Shown here: positions 35,957-47,775 of the stretch, piece after piece
Layout of the letters: each line of letters starts with the position of its first letter
Numbering within the stretch: the stretch's first letter is position 1
The notes under the pieces: model-generated
What the model saw: only the letters and a program-made list of their open reading frames with translations
Told to the model about the DNA's origin: nothing
Databases searched by the model: none
Made by a program: the position numbers and the translations under genes
Source: Bog-473 sp963850095
GTDB lineage: Bacteria > Actinomycetota > Acidimicrobiia > Acidimicrobiales > RAAP-2
Reading direction: 5' to 3'
Length of the DNA stretch: 64,000 nucleotides
Assembly: GCA_963850095.1 (NCBI GenBank)
Contig: CAWKJX010000003.1
Location: forward strand, 62,001-126,000

Positions 35957-36896
35957 ACCGGATCCTCGGGTCGACGACCGCGTACAGAATGTCGGCGATC
36001 AGGTTGCCCGCGATCGTCGCGATGGTCACGACGAAGGTCACGCCGAGCAGCGTGGGTAGGTCCTCCTTGAAGGCGGAGTTGATGGCCAGCAGGCCCATGC
36101 CGGGGTAGTTGAACACGCTCTCGGTGATCACCGCCCCGCTCACGATCGTCCCCAGGGAGAGCCCGAGCAGCGTGATGATCGGGATAATGGCGTTGCGCAG
36201 GGCGTGCACGTAGAGGACCCGCCGCGGTGCGGCCCCCTTGGCCTTGGCCGTCCGCACGAAGTCCTCGGTCATCGTCTCCATCATGGAGGAGCGCATGTAG
36301 CGGCTGAAAGAGGCGATGCTGATGGCGGCCAGCGTCACCACCGGCAGCACCATCGCCTTGGGGTCGGAGAGGATGCCCCAGATGGAGTCGCTCTGCGGTG
36401 CCTCGGTGGAGAAGATCGGGATGTAGATGGCGAACCACAGAATGAGCAGCGTGCCCAGCAGGAACGCCGGCACGGCGTAAAGGACGAATGCGACGCCGGT
36501 GAGCACGTAGTCGTCCCACTTGTTGCGCCGGACGACCTGGTAGATGCCCATCGGGATGGCGATCACCAGGGCCACAAAGGTGGACAGGCCGACCAGGATG
36601 AGCGTCTTGGGCAGGGCCTCGGCGATCAGGGACGTCACGCTCTGGTTCAGGGTGTACGAGCGGCCCAGGTCGAAGCGGGACAGGTTCCAGACGTAGTGCG
36701 TGAATTGGTCCCATAGCGGCAGGTCCAGCCCGTTTTGCTTGTTGAACTGGGCGATCGCGATCGGCTGGGCCCGGGCGCCGAGCACCGCCCGCGCCTCGCC
36801 GCCCGGGATCAGGTGGATCAGGATGAACATGAACACGATCACCCCGAGGACGACAAAGACGGCCTGGATGAGCCGCCGGACGAGGAAGCCGGTCAC
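35943..36896 (-). CDS. Oligopeptide ABC transporter permease, DppB type
   Basis: 317 residues with six membrane segments. The N-terminus FLVRRLIQAVFVVLGVIVFM and a periplasmic loop with LDLPLWDQFTHYVWNL are typical of OppB/DppB. The EAA loop is DFVRTAKAKGAAPRRVLYVH. Together with the DppC-type gene it forms the heterodimeric channel. The gene is 82 nt from the stop of the substrate-binding-protein gene. Confidence 0.9.
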   Translation of the reverse strand: MTGFLVRRLIQAVFVVLGVIVFMFILIHLIPGGEARAVLGARAQPIAIAQFNKQNGLDLPLWDQFTHYVWNLSRFDLGRSYTLNQSVTSLIAEALPKTLILVGLSTFVALVIAIPMGIYQVVRRNKWDDYVLTGVAFVLYAVPAFLLGTLLILWFAIYIPIFSTEAPQSDSIWGILSDPKAMVLPVVTLAAISIASFSRYMRSSMMETMTEDFVRTAKAKGAAPRRVLYVHALRNAIIPIITLLGLSLGTIVSGAVITESVFNYPGMGLLAINSAFKEDLPTLLGVTFVVTIATIAGNLIADILYAVVDPRIRYAKS

Positions 36897-36978
36897 GGAC
36901 TGATGCTACGCACGATGCGTCGCACGCTCAGGTCAATCCGTGACCGGCCGTTGTCCTCGTCGAAACTGCTAGCTGGGC

Positions 36979-38887
36979 TCAGCCCTTCACGTAGTACCAG
37001 TACTCGGGGAAGAGGTTGGCAAACGGGTTCTGCGGGGCGACGCCTCGCAGCGTGTTGCGCACCTCGCTGAGCTCGTAGTCCGCGTTGGGCTGCCAGATCA
37101 CCGGCACCTGCTGGGCCAGGTAGTCCTCGTACGACTTGAGGCTGGCCGTCGTCGTGTTGGTCGCCGCAATCAGGGTGTCGGCCTTGGCGTCGCTGTAGTT
37201 GCCGGCGTTGCTGCCCGCACCGGTGGAGAACAGGGTCTCACCCGACGGGTAGTAGTCCGGGCTGTACTCCCAGCCACCGCCCCACCAGCCTTCTTCGACC
37301 GTGCAGGGTTGGCCCGTCATGCACGGAGGCGCGTAGGCGGAAATCACGGTCGGGAAGGTGTTGGCGACCAGCTGGGTCTTGATGCCGATGGCGTTCCAGG
37401 CGGACTGCTCGACGTTCATGACCTGCTGCTGCCACTGCGTGCCGCTGACGTAGACCATGGTGAAGTTGAGCTGCGCACCCTTGGGGATGCCGGCGCCGCA
37501 GTCGCCCGTACCGGTGCCCGCCTTCTGGCAGGTGTCGGTGCCGTTCGGCACGACCTTCCAACCGTGCGACGACAGCAGGCTCTTGGCGTGCTCCGGGTTG
37601 TACGGGTACGGGTTCGACTTCTCGTACGAGTCGACCAGATTGTTCGCCGGCAGCACCGGCACCGGCCCGTAGGTCGGGACGCCGTAGCCGGCGAGGAACT
37701 TCTGGATCATGGCCGGCTGGTCGACGACGCTCTGCATGGCCTGACGGAAGTAGAGCTGCTTGTAGATGGCGCCGGCATTGCCGTTGTCACCCGTCGACTC
37801 GAACTTCAGCACGGCGTAGTTGAACCCGTAGAGGATCCAAGGCGTCAGGTAGAAGTTCGTGAGCCGCGGGTTGTTGGGTCCGGCGACCGTCGCGTTGGTG
37901 GTCGGCTTGGTGATGTCCTGCTGGGGCGCGTACCCAATGTCGAGGTTGCCGCCCAGCAGACGCGTTGAACTCGGCGTTGTCGGTCGTGTACGGCTCCTGG
38001 ATCACGGTGACGGTGGCCTTCTGAGAGCCGCTGTAGGTGGGGTTGGGCACCATGGTCACCTGGCCCGTGGTCTGGAACCCCCCGCCCTTCGACGCCGCGA
38101 TGGTGTACGGCCCGTCCACGATCCCCCAGATGGGGCTGGTGGCGTAGCTGGTCAGGTCGTTGGCCTGAGCCTGCAGGAACGTCCAGACCTTGGCGCACGC
38201 CGTGTCGGTCGCCGCCGCGCCGTAGGCACCGCTCGAGCAGCCGGCCGAGCCGGACGCCGCCCCAGTGGCCGTGATGTCCCAGGCCGTCGGGAAGGGCGTG
38301 ATCTGGGAGAACTCGTTGTAGTTCATCCACGTCGGTTCGTACGCCTTGTTGAACGTGAACGTGATGGACGACGGGCTGTCCACGGTCACGCTCTTGACGT
38401 TGTCAGGGAAGAGGCCGGGCACGTAGTCGTACCAGTTGGCCGTCTCGGCGTGGAGCATGTTCATGAAGAAGAGCACGTCGGAGGACGTGACCGTCTCGCC
38501 GTTGGACCACTTGAAATTCTTCAGGGCGACGGTGGCCTCGGTGTTCCCGTTGCTGTACGTGGGCACGCTGGCCAGGGACAGGGTGGGGTTGAGGGTGGTG
38601 TGGTTGTTCCCCGGGAAGCCGAACATGTAGAGGGGCCGGTACATCAGGTACTGGAACTGGCTGATGTTGTCGACGCTGGTCTCCGACCCGTTCATGAACG
38701 GGAAGATGTAGGTCGGAGGGGTGCCCGGGGGCTCGGCCCATCGGACGGTGCCGCCGCTCACCTTGGTCCCGCCTGTGGGGATGGAGCTGGCGCCCGCGGT
38801 GCCGGCGATCCCGGCGAAGGACACGCAGACCGCTGCTGCCGCTACGGCCGCACACGCCCCCCTCATCAACAACCCCTTCATTCCCAT
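36979..38887 (-). CDS. Family 5 extracellular solute-binding protein, one frame break
   Basis: Peptide/nickel-type substrate-binding protein (SBP_bac_5), about 635 residues. ATG 38887 has AAGGGAG a few nt upstream. The signal sequence spans about residues 1-33 (hydrophobic AACAAVAAAAVCVSFAG, cleavage near TAGASS); a Cys is inside it but no clean lipobox. Family features include a LKNFKWSNGETVTSSDVLF segment and later NPYPYNPEHAKSLLSSHGW. The frame breaks at about 37960 (GCGTCTGCTGGGC). It feeds the DppB/DppC-type channel encoded just downstream. Many aromatic residues in the C-lobe fit peptide binding, but the ligand is unknown. Confidence 0.88.
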
Positions 38888-39182
38888 AGCACTCCCTTGC
38901 TTCTCGGCCGCCCCGGTGACGGCCGAATGGCCTTCCCCCCACGCCCGGCATCGGGAAAGGTTGGCCTAAACGTAACCTAACTGCCACATTGGGTGGTGGT
39001 CATGGCATCAGAATTCCTGCAGGAAGCCTGCCGGGCGGAGGTTCGATTCGGTGACGAGGGGCGCGTCGCACATGATTCGTGCGTGAGGGGTCCGCTGAAA
39101 CGGACCTGACGCAACCTGAGCGTCACCTGAGAGCCGCCTGTCCGGCTCGTAACAACGGACCGTTAACATCGGTGGCGAGGCG
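38888..39182. other. Divergent regulatory gap between importer and DMT genes
   Basis: 295 nt, lower GC than the genes around it. It must hold the promoter of the solute-binding-protein operon (minus strand) and that of the DMT gene (plus strand; TAACAT at about 39161, 13 nt or more before ATG 39183). No gene or tRNA is visible. Confidence 0.5.
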
Positions 39183-40157
39183 ATGGTCTATGTCCTAGCG
39201 GTCCTGGCTGCCCTGTCCAACGCGCTGACCAGCGTGTTCCAGCGCATGGGCGTCGAGGACGCACCCGAGGAGTCCACCATGCGGTTGAGCCTCATGGCCC
39301 ACGCCATCCGGCGGGGCATCTGGCTCTTGGGCTTCGGCTTCATGATCTGTTCCTTCCTGTTGCAGTCGTTCGCGTTGCACATCGGCCGGCTCTCGGTGGT
39401 CCAGCCCATCCTGACCATGGAGCTGCTGTTCCTGGTGTTCATCCTGGGCACCTACTTCCGCTTCACCATCACCATCCGGGAGTGGGTCGGCGCCGGCGCC
39501 ATCGCCTTCGGCCTTTCGGGTTTCCTCTACTTCGCCGCGCCGGGCGGTGGGAGCGAGACGCCCACCAATCTCGGCTGGATCGTGGTGGGCGGCACCAGCT
39601 GTGCCCTCATTGCCGCCACCGTCGTGGCCACGCGCTGGGGGCCTCGCTGGTGGAAAGCCGCCATGTTCGGCAGCTCTGCCGCCATCGCCTACGCCTTCAC
39701 CGCCGCCCTCATCAAGACGGTGAGCGACTACGCCGCCAACGACTGGGTGACCCTGCTGTACCACTGGGAGACCTACGGCGTCATCGTCTTCGGTCTCCTC
39801 GGCCTCTTCCTGACCCAGAACGCGTTTCATGCCGGCCCGCTGGCCGCGTCCCAGTCGACGCTCGTGCTCGTCGACCCGCTCTTCAGCATCTGCCTCGGCA
39901 TCGCCCTCTACGGCGACAGCTTGCGCACGTCGGGTGCCTACGGCCCGCTCGAGGCGCTTTCGCTCCTCCTCATGTTCATGGGCGCCGTGTTCCTCTCGAA
40001 CTCGCCGCTCATCACCGGAATGAAGAGCGAGGGCAAGGGCGTCGAGTACGACGAGATGCTGTCCCGCCAGCTGAAGCACCCGCACCGCCACCACGAACCC
40101 GAGTCGCAGTCCGAAACCATCGGGGACGGCGGGCTGCCACCCTTCTCGTCCGCCTAA
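39183..40157 (+). CDS. DMT-superfamily permease (NIPA/EamA-like)
   Basis: 324 residues with about nine membrane segments beginning at residue 1 (VYVLAVLAALSNALTSVFQR). This start, VLAALSNALTSVFQRMG, is shared by a group of actinobacterial DMT proteins distantly related to NIPA magnesium transporters. LSVVQPILTMELLFLVFILG and PLAASQSTLVLVDPLFSI are the paired repeat motifs. The last 45 residues are hydrophilic with a His-rich patch (KHPHRHHEPE) that could bind metal. Substrate unknown. The gene is unbroken and has no obvious operon partner. Confidence 0.75.
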   Translation: MVYVLAVLAALSNALTSVFQRMGVEDAPEESTMRLSLMAHAIRRGIWLLGFGFMICSFLLQSFALHIGRLSVVQPILTMELLFLVFILGTYFRFTITIREWVGAGAIAFGLSGFLYFAAPGGGSETPTNLGWIVVGGTSCALIAATVVATRWGPRWWKAAMFGSSAAIAYAFTAALIKTVSDYAANDWVTLLYHWETYGVIVFGLLGLFLTQNAFHAGPLAASQSTLVLVDPLFSICLGIALYGDSLRTSGAYGPLEALSLLLMFMGAVFLSNSPLITGMKSEGKGVEYDEMLSRQLKHPHRHHEPESQSETIGDGGLPPFSSA

Positions 40158-40208
40158 TTGCCAGTTGCCAGTTGCCTGCGACCTGGCGACCTGGCGACCT
40201 GGCGACCA
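40158..40208. repeat. Short tandem repeats after the DMT gene
   Basis: Begins in the stop-codon region with TTGCCAG units and continues with three GACCTGGC units, again between convergent genes. Confidence 0.75.
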
Positions 40209-40235
40209 GCTGACCGACCGATCGGGCCGCCGGCT

Positions 40236-41058
40236 CTAGTCCGCCGAGGCGTCCCCGCCCTTGTCCACCACGAGCCGGGTCAGCGCGGCGAAATGGTCGG
40301 GATGCGACAGATGCGCCCCGTGCTGTGCCGCCTCGATCTCGAAGACCGTCGCACCGGGCACATGGGCGCCGATCCACTCGACGCTGCGCCGGTGGTGCTC
40401 CGCCGACCCCGCCCCGCCCCGTCCGAAGACCGACGGGACGCCGAGCGCGGTCACGTCGAAGGGCGGCCCCTCGGTGCGGAAGCTGCGCAGGTCGGCCACC
40501 AGCGCCGGCCCGTCGGCCCGCCTCGCCTCCCGGCCCTCCTCGGTCAGGCGGGCCCACGCCCCGGGGCTGACCATGCGCGAGAAGAAGCGCTCGGCCTCCT
40601 CACCCGGGTCCTCGGACATCGCCTCCCATCCCTGCCCGCCGCCGCCCCCGCCCCCGTCCCCCGGCACCCGGGCGCGGCCGTCGGAACCCCAGCCAGGGCA
40701 TGGGCGGCTCGTAGGCCCCGATGGCCCCGAAGGCCCGCGGCTCGGCCAGGGCCGCACCCACCACGACGTCGCCCCCCAGGCTGTGTCCCACCGCCACCAC
40801 GGGGCCGCCACCCTCAGCCCGGGCCACCTCCGCAATTGAGAGGAGATCCTCGATGTGCCCGCCCAGACCCACGACCCCGCCGGCCCGGGAGGCCTGGTAC
40901 CCCCGCCGGTCGTAGGCCAGGGTCGAGTATTCGGGCAGCCGGCGCATGGCCCGCCGGAAGCTCTCGCCCCGGTCGAGGGACCCGTGGACGAAGATCACCG
41001 TCGGGGCCCCCGGCGCGGCCGGGCGTGCCAGGACGTGGAGTGCGGCCGGATAGCTCAT
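40236..41058 (-). CDS. Alpha/beta hydrolase, one frame break
   Basis: About 273 residues. VIFVHGSLDRGESFRRA is the oxyanion-hole strand, LAYDRRGYQASRA the next conserved loop, and VGHSLGGDVVVGA the nucleophile elbow with Ser. The C-terminal catalytic His is in AAQHGAHLSHP. The reading frame changes at about 40670-40690, in a Gly/Arg-rich CCCGGGGG region; the lid domain is split by it. ATG 41058 starts the domain; a TAGCGT box lies 11 nt upstream, slightly far. Esterase, haloperoxidase or hydrolase of a small ester are all possible. It is divergent from kgd. Confidence 0.78.
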
Positions 41059-41107
41059 GGGCAGGGCAGACGCTACCCGCAGCGCCCCTTGGCCCGACCG
41101 CCGCCGA

Positions 41108-41113
41108 TAGGGT
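41108..41113 (+). promoter_or_regulatory. -10 box of kgd (leaderless type)
   Basis: TAGGGT ends 6 nt before ATG 41120. Confidence 0.6.
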
Positions 41114-41119
41114 TGGCCC

Positions 41120-44100
41120 ATGACCCAGTTCGGTGGCGCGGGCGGCTCTTTCGGCCCGAACGCATGGCTGGTCGACGACATGTACGACCGCTTCCTGGCC
41201 GATCCCGACTCGGTCAGCGACAGTTGGCGCGAGTTCTTCGCCGACTACCGTCCCGCCCCCGTCCCGCTGCCCCAGTCCCAGGTCACGACGCCTCCGGCGG
41301 TGCCCGCCGCCCCGGCCCCGGCCCCGGCTCCCCTCGGCGAGGCGGGGAAGGAGGAGGCCGTGGTGCTGCGGGGCGCCGCCTCGCGCACGGCGGCCAACAT
41401 GGAGGCCAGCCTCGGTGTCCCGACCGCCACCAGCGTGCGCACCGTGCCGGCCCGCCTGCTCGAGGTCAACCGGCTCATCCTCAACAATCAACTGGCCCGG
41501 ACCACCGGGGCCAAGGTCAGCTTCACCCACATCATCGGCTACGCCGTGGTGCGGGCCCTGCACGACGTGCCGTCGCTCAACGCCGCCTTCGTCCACGACG
41601 CCGACGGCACGGGCAAGCCCGGTGTCGTCCACCACAAGCACGTGGGGCTGGGGCTGGCCGTCGACCAGGAGAAGAGCGACGGCACCCGGACGCTGCTGGT
41701 GCCGTGCATCAAGGACGCCGACACGCTCGACTTCCGTTCCTTCGTGCTGTCCTACGAGGAGCTCATCCGCAAAATCCACACCAACAAGATCACCCCCGAC
41801 GACTTCGCCGGGACGACGGTGTCGCTGACCAACCCGGGCACGCTCGGCACCGTGCAGTCGGTGCCCCGCCTCATGCCGGGCCAGGGCGCCATCATCGGCG
41901 TGGGCTCGCTCGGCTACCCGGCGGGCTTCGAGGCGGCCGACCCCCGCGTGCTGGCCCAACTGGGCCTGGGCAAGGTGGTCACGCTCACCTCCACCTACGA
42001 CCACCGCATCATCCAAGGCGCCGAGTCGGGGCTCTTCCTGGCCCGGGTGGCCGCCCTCCTCACCGGGGCCGACGGCTTCTACGACGACCTGTTCGAGTCG
42101 ATGGGCGTGCCCTACGAACCGGTCCGCTGGCAGGTGGACTCCAACGCCGGCGACGGCACCGACGAGGGCGAGCACCAGCGCCTGGTCAAGCAGGTGCGCG
42201 TGCAGGCGCTCATCAACATGTACCGGGTGCGCGGGCACCTGATCGCCCACCTCGACCCGCTCGACGCCGAGCCGCCCCACATCCACCCCGAGCTCGACCC
42301 GCTGTCCTACGGGCTGACCATCTGGGACCTGCCCCGTCACTTCGTGGCCGACGGGCTGGCCGGCCGCGACGTGGCCACGCTGGACGAGATCCTCCACGTC
42401 CTGCGCGACGCCTATTGCCGGACGCTCGGTATCGAGTACATGCACATTCAGGATCCCGAGCAGAAGCACTGGATCCAGCAGCACGTGGAGGGCCAACCGA
42501 CCACCCTCAACATTGAGGAGCAGCGCCACATTCTCGACCGCCTCAACGCGGCGGAGGTCTTCGAGCGCTTCCTGCACACGCGCTACGTGGGACAGAAGCG
42601 CTTCGGGCTCGAGGGCGCCGAGTCGACCATCGTCCTGCTCGATGCGCTGCTCGACTCCGCCGCCGGCTCGGGGGTGGCCGAGGTCGTGATGGGCATGGCC
42701 CATCGCGGCCGGCTCAACGTCCTGGCCAACATCGTGGGCAAGTCCTACAAGGAGATCTTCGAGGAGTTCGAGGGCAACCTCGACCCCGAGTCGGTCCAGG
42801 GGTCCGGCGACGTCAAGTACCACAAGGGTGCCCGCGGTGTCTTCATGGGCAGCGCCGGGGAGGAGCTCCCCGTCACGCTGGCCTCCAACCCCTCGCACCT
42901 CGAGGCGGTCGACCCCGTGGTCGAGGGCATGACCCGGGCCAAACAGGACCGGCTCTCGCCGCCGACCGACGGCACGCCCGCCGCGGCCGCTGAGGGCACC
43001 TACGGATTCCCGTGCATGTCCGTCCTCGTCCACGGCGACGCCGCGTTCGCCGGCCAGGGCGTGGTGGCCGAGACGCTCAACCTGTCCGGGCTCTCGGGCT
43101 ACCGCACCGGCGGGACGGTGCACGTCGTCATCAACAACCAGCTCGGCTTCACCACCGCGCCGGCCTCCGCCCGCACCTCGGTCTACCCGACCGACGTGGC
43201 CAAAATGGTCCAGGCCCCCATCTTCCACGTCAACGGCGACGACCCCGAGGCGTGTGTGCGGGCGGCCCGCCTCGCCTTCTCGTTCCGGCAGACCTTCCAC
43301 AAGGACGTGGTGATCGACCTGGTCTCCTATCGCAAGCACGGGCACAACGAGGGCGACGACCCCAGCTACACCCAGCCGCTGATGTACCAGCGCATCGACG
43401 CCAAGCGCCCCGTGCGCAAGCTCTACACAGAGACGCTGGTCCGCCGGGGCGACATCACGCTGGAGGAAGCCGAGTCGGCCCTCGACGACTTCAATGCCAA
43501 GCTCCAGGCGGTGCTGGACGAGGTGCGCCAGGAGCCCTCGCTCGCCCCGACGGTGCTGCCGGTGCACGAGCCGACCCGGGTCGAGATCGAGCCGCCCGAG
43601 ACCGGTGTCGCCCCCGACGTGCTGCACGCCCTCTCGTCGGTGGTGCGCAGCGTGCCCGACGGGTTCACCACCCATCCCAAGCTCGAGCGGCAGTTCGTCC
43701 AGCGCGACGAGCTGGTGACGAGCGGGTATGTCGACTGGGCGCTGGCCGAGGCGCTGGCCATCGGGTCGCTCATGTACGAGGGTGTCAACGTGCGCCTCAC
43801 CGGTCAGGACACCCGGCGGGGCACGTTCAGCCACCGTCACTCGGTGCTGGTCGACTATTCCAACGGCGAGGAGTACGTCCCGCTGGCCCACATCCGCGAC
43901 GGTCTCCAGCGCGTCGGGGCCGCCCAGCTGATCCCGGCCGGTCCCATGGGCAACTTCACGGTGCGCGACTCGCTGTTGTCCGAGTACGCCGCACTCGGGT
44001 TCGAATACGGCTACTCGGTGGAGGCTCCCGAGGCGCTGGTGGCCTGGGAGGCGCAGTTCGGCGACTTCGCCAACGGGGCGCAGATCATCATCGACAACTT

Positions 44101-44792
44101 CCTGGCGGCCGCCGAAATCAAATGGGGCCAGTACTCCAGCCTCGTGCTGCTGCTGCCCCACGGTTACGAGGGCCAGGGGCCCGAGCACTCTTCGTCCCGC
44201 TACGAGCGGTTCCTTTCGCTGAGCGCCCGCGGCAACATGCGCGTCACCGTCCCTTCCACGTCCGCCCAGTACTTCCACCTGCTGCGCTCGCAGGCGCTCC
44301 TGTCGCCGAAGCGGCCGCTCATTGTGGTCACGCCCAAATCGATGCTCAGGGCGCACGCATCACGCTCGAGCCTGGACGAGCTCGAGTCGGGCTCCTTCCG
44401 GCTGGTCATCGACGACGAAACCGTGGAGGACCCGACGGCGGTGCGCCGCATCGTGCTGTGCAGCGGGAAGATCGCCCACGAGGCCGCGCAGCGCCGGGCC
44501 GAGCTCGACGCCGCCGACGCGGCCCAGGTGGCGGTGGTGCGGGTCGAACAGATCGCCCCGTGGCCGCTGCAGCACCTGACGAGCGTGTTCGAGCGCTATC
44601 CGGAGGCGTCCGAGGTGGTCTGGCTCCAGGAGGAGCCCGAGAACATGGGGGCCTGGTTCTTCGTGCACGCCCGGCTGCACGCCTGCCTGCCCGAGCGACT
44701 GCGGCTGCGCCATGTCAGCCGGGCCGAGTCGGCCAGCCCGGCCGTCGGCAGCGCCGCCCTGCACCAGCTGGAGCAGGCCGATCTCGTGCGGC

Positions 44793-44806
<14 letters not shown>
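41120..44806 (+). CDS. kgd: Multifunctional 2-oxoglutarate metabolism enzyme (Kgd)
   Basis: 1,228 residues, essentially the length of mycobacterial KGD. An N-terminal SucA-like segment (WLVDDMYDRFLADPDSVSDS) is followed by a Pro/Ala linker. Next is an E2-type succinyltransferase core with the catalytic His in TYDHRIIQGAES (about residue 295), then the ThDP-dependent E1 domain (MGMAHRGRLNVLANI, HGDAAFAGQGVVAETLNLS, YRKHGHNEGDDP, QDTRRGTFSHRH). It oxidatively or non-oxidatively decarboxylates 2-oxoglutarate in the TCA cycle, in complex with AceF/Lpd-type partners encoded elsewhere. In mycobacteria it is inhibited by the FHA protein GarA. No frame breaks over 3.7 kb, which shows that errors are unevenly spread in this window. 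Confidence 0.96.
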
Positions 44807-46307
<1,501 letters not shown>

Positions 46308-46671
46308 CCGCCGTGGAACCCGGCGTCTCCGCGCGGGGCCACTGGCACCTGTCGGGTGACGAGGCCTTCTTCGCCGGGCACTTCCCGGGCCGTCCGACCC
46401 TGCCGGGTGTGCTCATGGTGGAGTCCCTGGCCCAGCTCGGGGGCATCGCCGTCCTCCTCGACCCGCGCTACGCCGGCAAGCTCCCGCTGTTCGGAGGGAT
46501 CGAGCGCGCCCGGTTCCGGCGCCAGGTCGTGCCGGGGGAGACCCTCGAGCTCGAGGTGACGATGGATCGCCTCTCTGCCCGCGCCGGCAAGGGGCATGGC
46601 GCGGCGTGGGTGGGAGAGGAGAAGGCCTGCGAGGCTGACCTCCTCTTCGTGATCGTCGACGGGGATGCGTG

Positions 46672-47442
46672 ATGCGGCTGGCCACGTGGAACGTCAACTC
46701 GCTGACGGCGCGCCTGCCCCGGGTGACGCAGTGGCTCGAGCAGCAGCAGCCCGACGTGTTGTGCATGCAGGAGACCAAGCAGGCGGACGACAAGTTTCCC
46801 GAGAAGGAGTTCGCGGAGCTCGGCTACGAGGCCGCCCACTACGGCGACGGGCGCTGGAACGGTGTCGCCATCCTGAGCCGGGTCGGCCTGGACGACGTCG
46901 TACGCGGGTTCGGCACGGCGGACGACGAGCAGGGCCGCCGGGCCATTTCGGCGACGTGCGCCGGCACGAGCGTGTACTGCGTCTACGTCCCCAACGGCCG
47001 GTCGCTCGACAACGAGATGTACCCGGTGAAGCTGCACTGGCTGGCCCAACTCCGCGCCACGCTCGACGAACGTTGCCCCCCAGGGTCGTCCGTCGCGGTC
47101 TGCGGCGACTTCAACGTGGCGCCCGACGACGGCGACGTGTGGGACCCGGCTGCCTTCGTGGGGGCCACCCACGTCAGCGAGCCCGAGCGCGCCGCCCTCC
47201 AAAAGGTCGAAGCATGGGGACTCGACGACGTGTTCCGCCGGTTCAACGAGCCCGGCACCTTCACGTGGTGGGACTACCGGGCGGGTGATTTCCACCAGGG
47301 CCGTGGGCTCCGCATCGACCTCGTGTTGGTGAGCGACGACCTCGTGCAGCGCGCCACCGGAGCCTTCCGTGACCGTGATGCCAGGAAAGGGCAGAAGCCG
47401 TCCGATCACGCTCCTGTCGTGGTGGACTTCGCCGACCGCTGA
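46672..47442 (+). CDS. xthA: Exodeoxyribonuclease III / AP endonuclease
   Basis: Base-excision repair nuclease of the exonuclease III (Xth) family, 256 residues. RLATWNVNSL at the start, MQETK (catalytic Glu), WNGVAILSR, GDFNVAP and the C-terminal SDHAPVVVDF with catalytic Asp-His. ATG 46672 is chosen because MRLATWNVNS is the standard family start and it overlaps the preceding stop as TGATG; GTG 46669 is also open. Confidence 0.94.
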   Translation: MRLATWNVNSLTARLPRVTQWLEQQQPDVLCMQETKQADDKFPEKEFAELGYEAAHYGDGRWNGVAILSRVGLDDVVRGFGTADDEQGRRAISATCAGTSVYCVYVPNGRSLDNEMYPVKLHWLAQLRATLDERCPPGSSVAVCGDFNVAPDDGDVWDPAAFVGATHVSEPERAALQKVEAWGLDDVFRRFNEPGTFTWWDYRAGDFHQGRGLRIDLVLVSDDLVQRATGAFRDRDARKGQKPSDHAPVVVDFADR

Positions 47443-47775
47443 CCCCCGACAAGCCCTGGCGGGCAACATTTGGGTGAAAGTTGATGTTGAGGGTAAAGCG
47501 CGCCCGTAAAACAGCCGATCAATGTGTTGTCTTGGTGTAGTTGAGTCGCGCCACTCCTGGGCTGCGGTTTTGCAACAGGCCGTCCGAGCCGGGGTTTGTC
47601 GTTATTCGTCGCCGAATCTGGCGATCTAGTCAGGTCAGCAACGAAATGATCCGAAAAGAACTTGGTGCCGGTTTTCCAAAAGTGGCACTGACTAAGTTCG
47701 CAACGATCTCTCCGGCGACATTCGGGGAATCGGGCGGAGGCGGTCTCCTCGAACAAGAGTAAGGCGAATTTGGCG
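47443..47775. other. Upstream region of the pilin operon
   Basis: 333 nt of clearly lower GC (about 52%) before the first prepilin gene. No coding frame is convincing and no known riboswitch core (for example the GEMM c-di-GMP motif) could be found by eye. It probably contains the operon promoter and a long 5' leader, unlike the leaderless genes elsewhere. A weak Shine-Dalgarno AAGG (47761-47764) precedes ATG 47776. Confidence 0.45.

Noticed and set aside
39030..39060. GGTTCGATTC resembling a tRNA T-loop
   Set aside because: The flanking bases do not form a T-stem and no acceptor or anticodon arm fits.
40814..44356. A 1,180-codon open frame on the minus strand opposite kgd
   Set aside because: It mirrors kgd exactly, has no recognisable domain and is a by-product of GC-rich codon use.
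47443..47775. Possible c-di-GMP (GEMM) riboswitch before the pilin operon
   Set aside because: The region is of the right size, but the conserved core was not found by eye.
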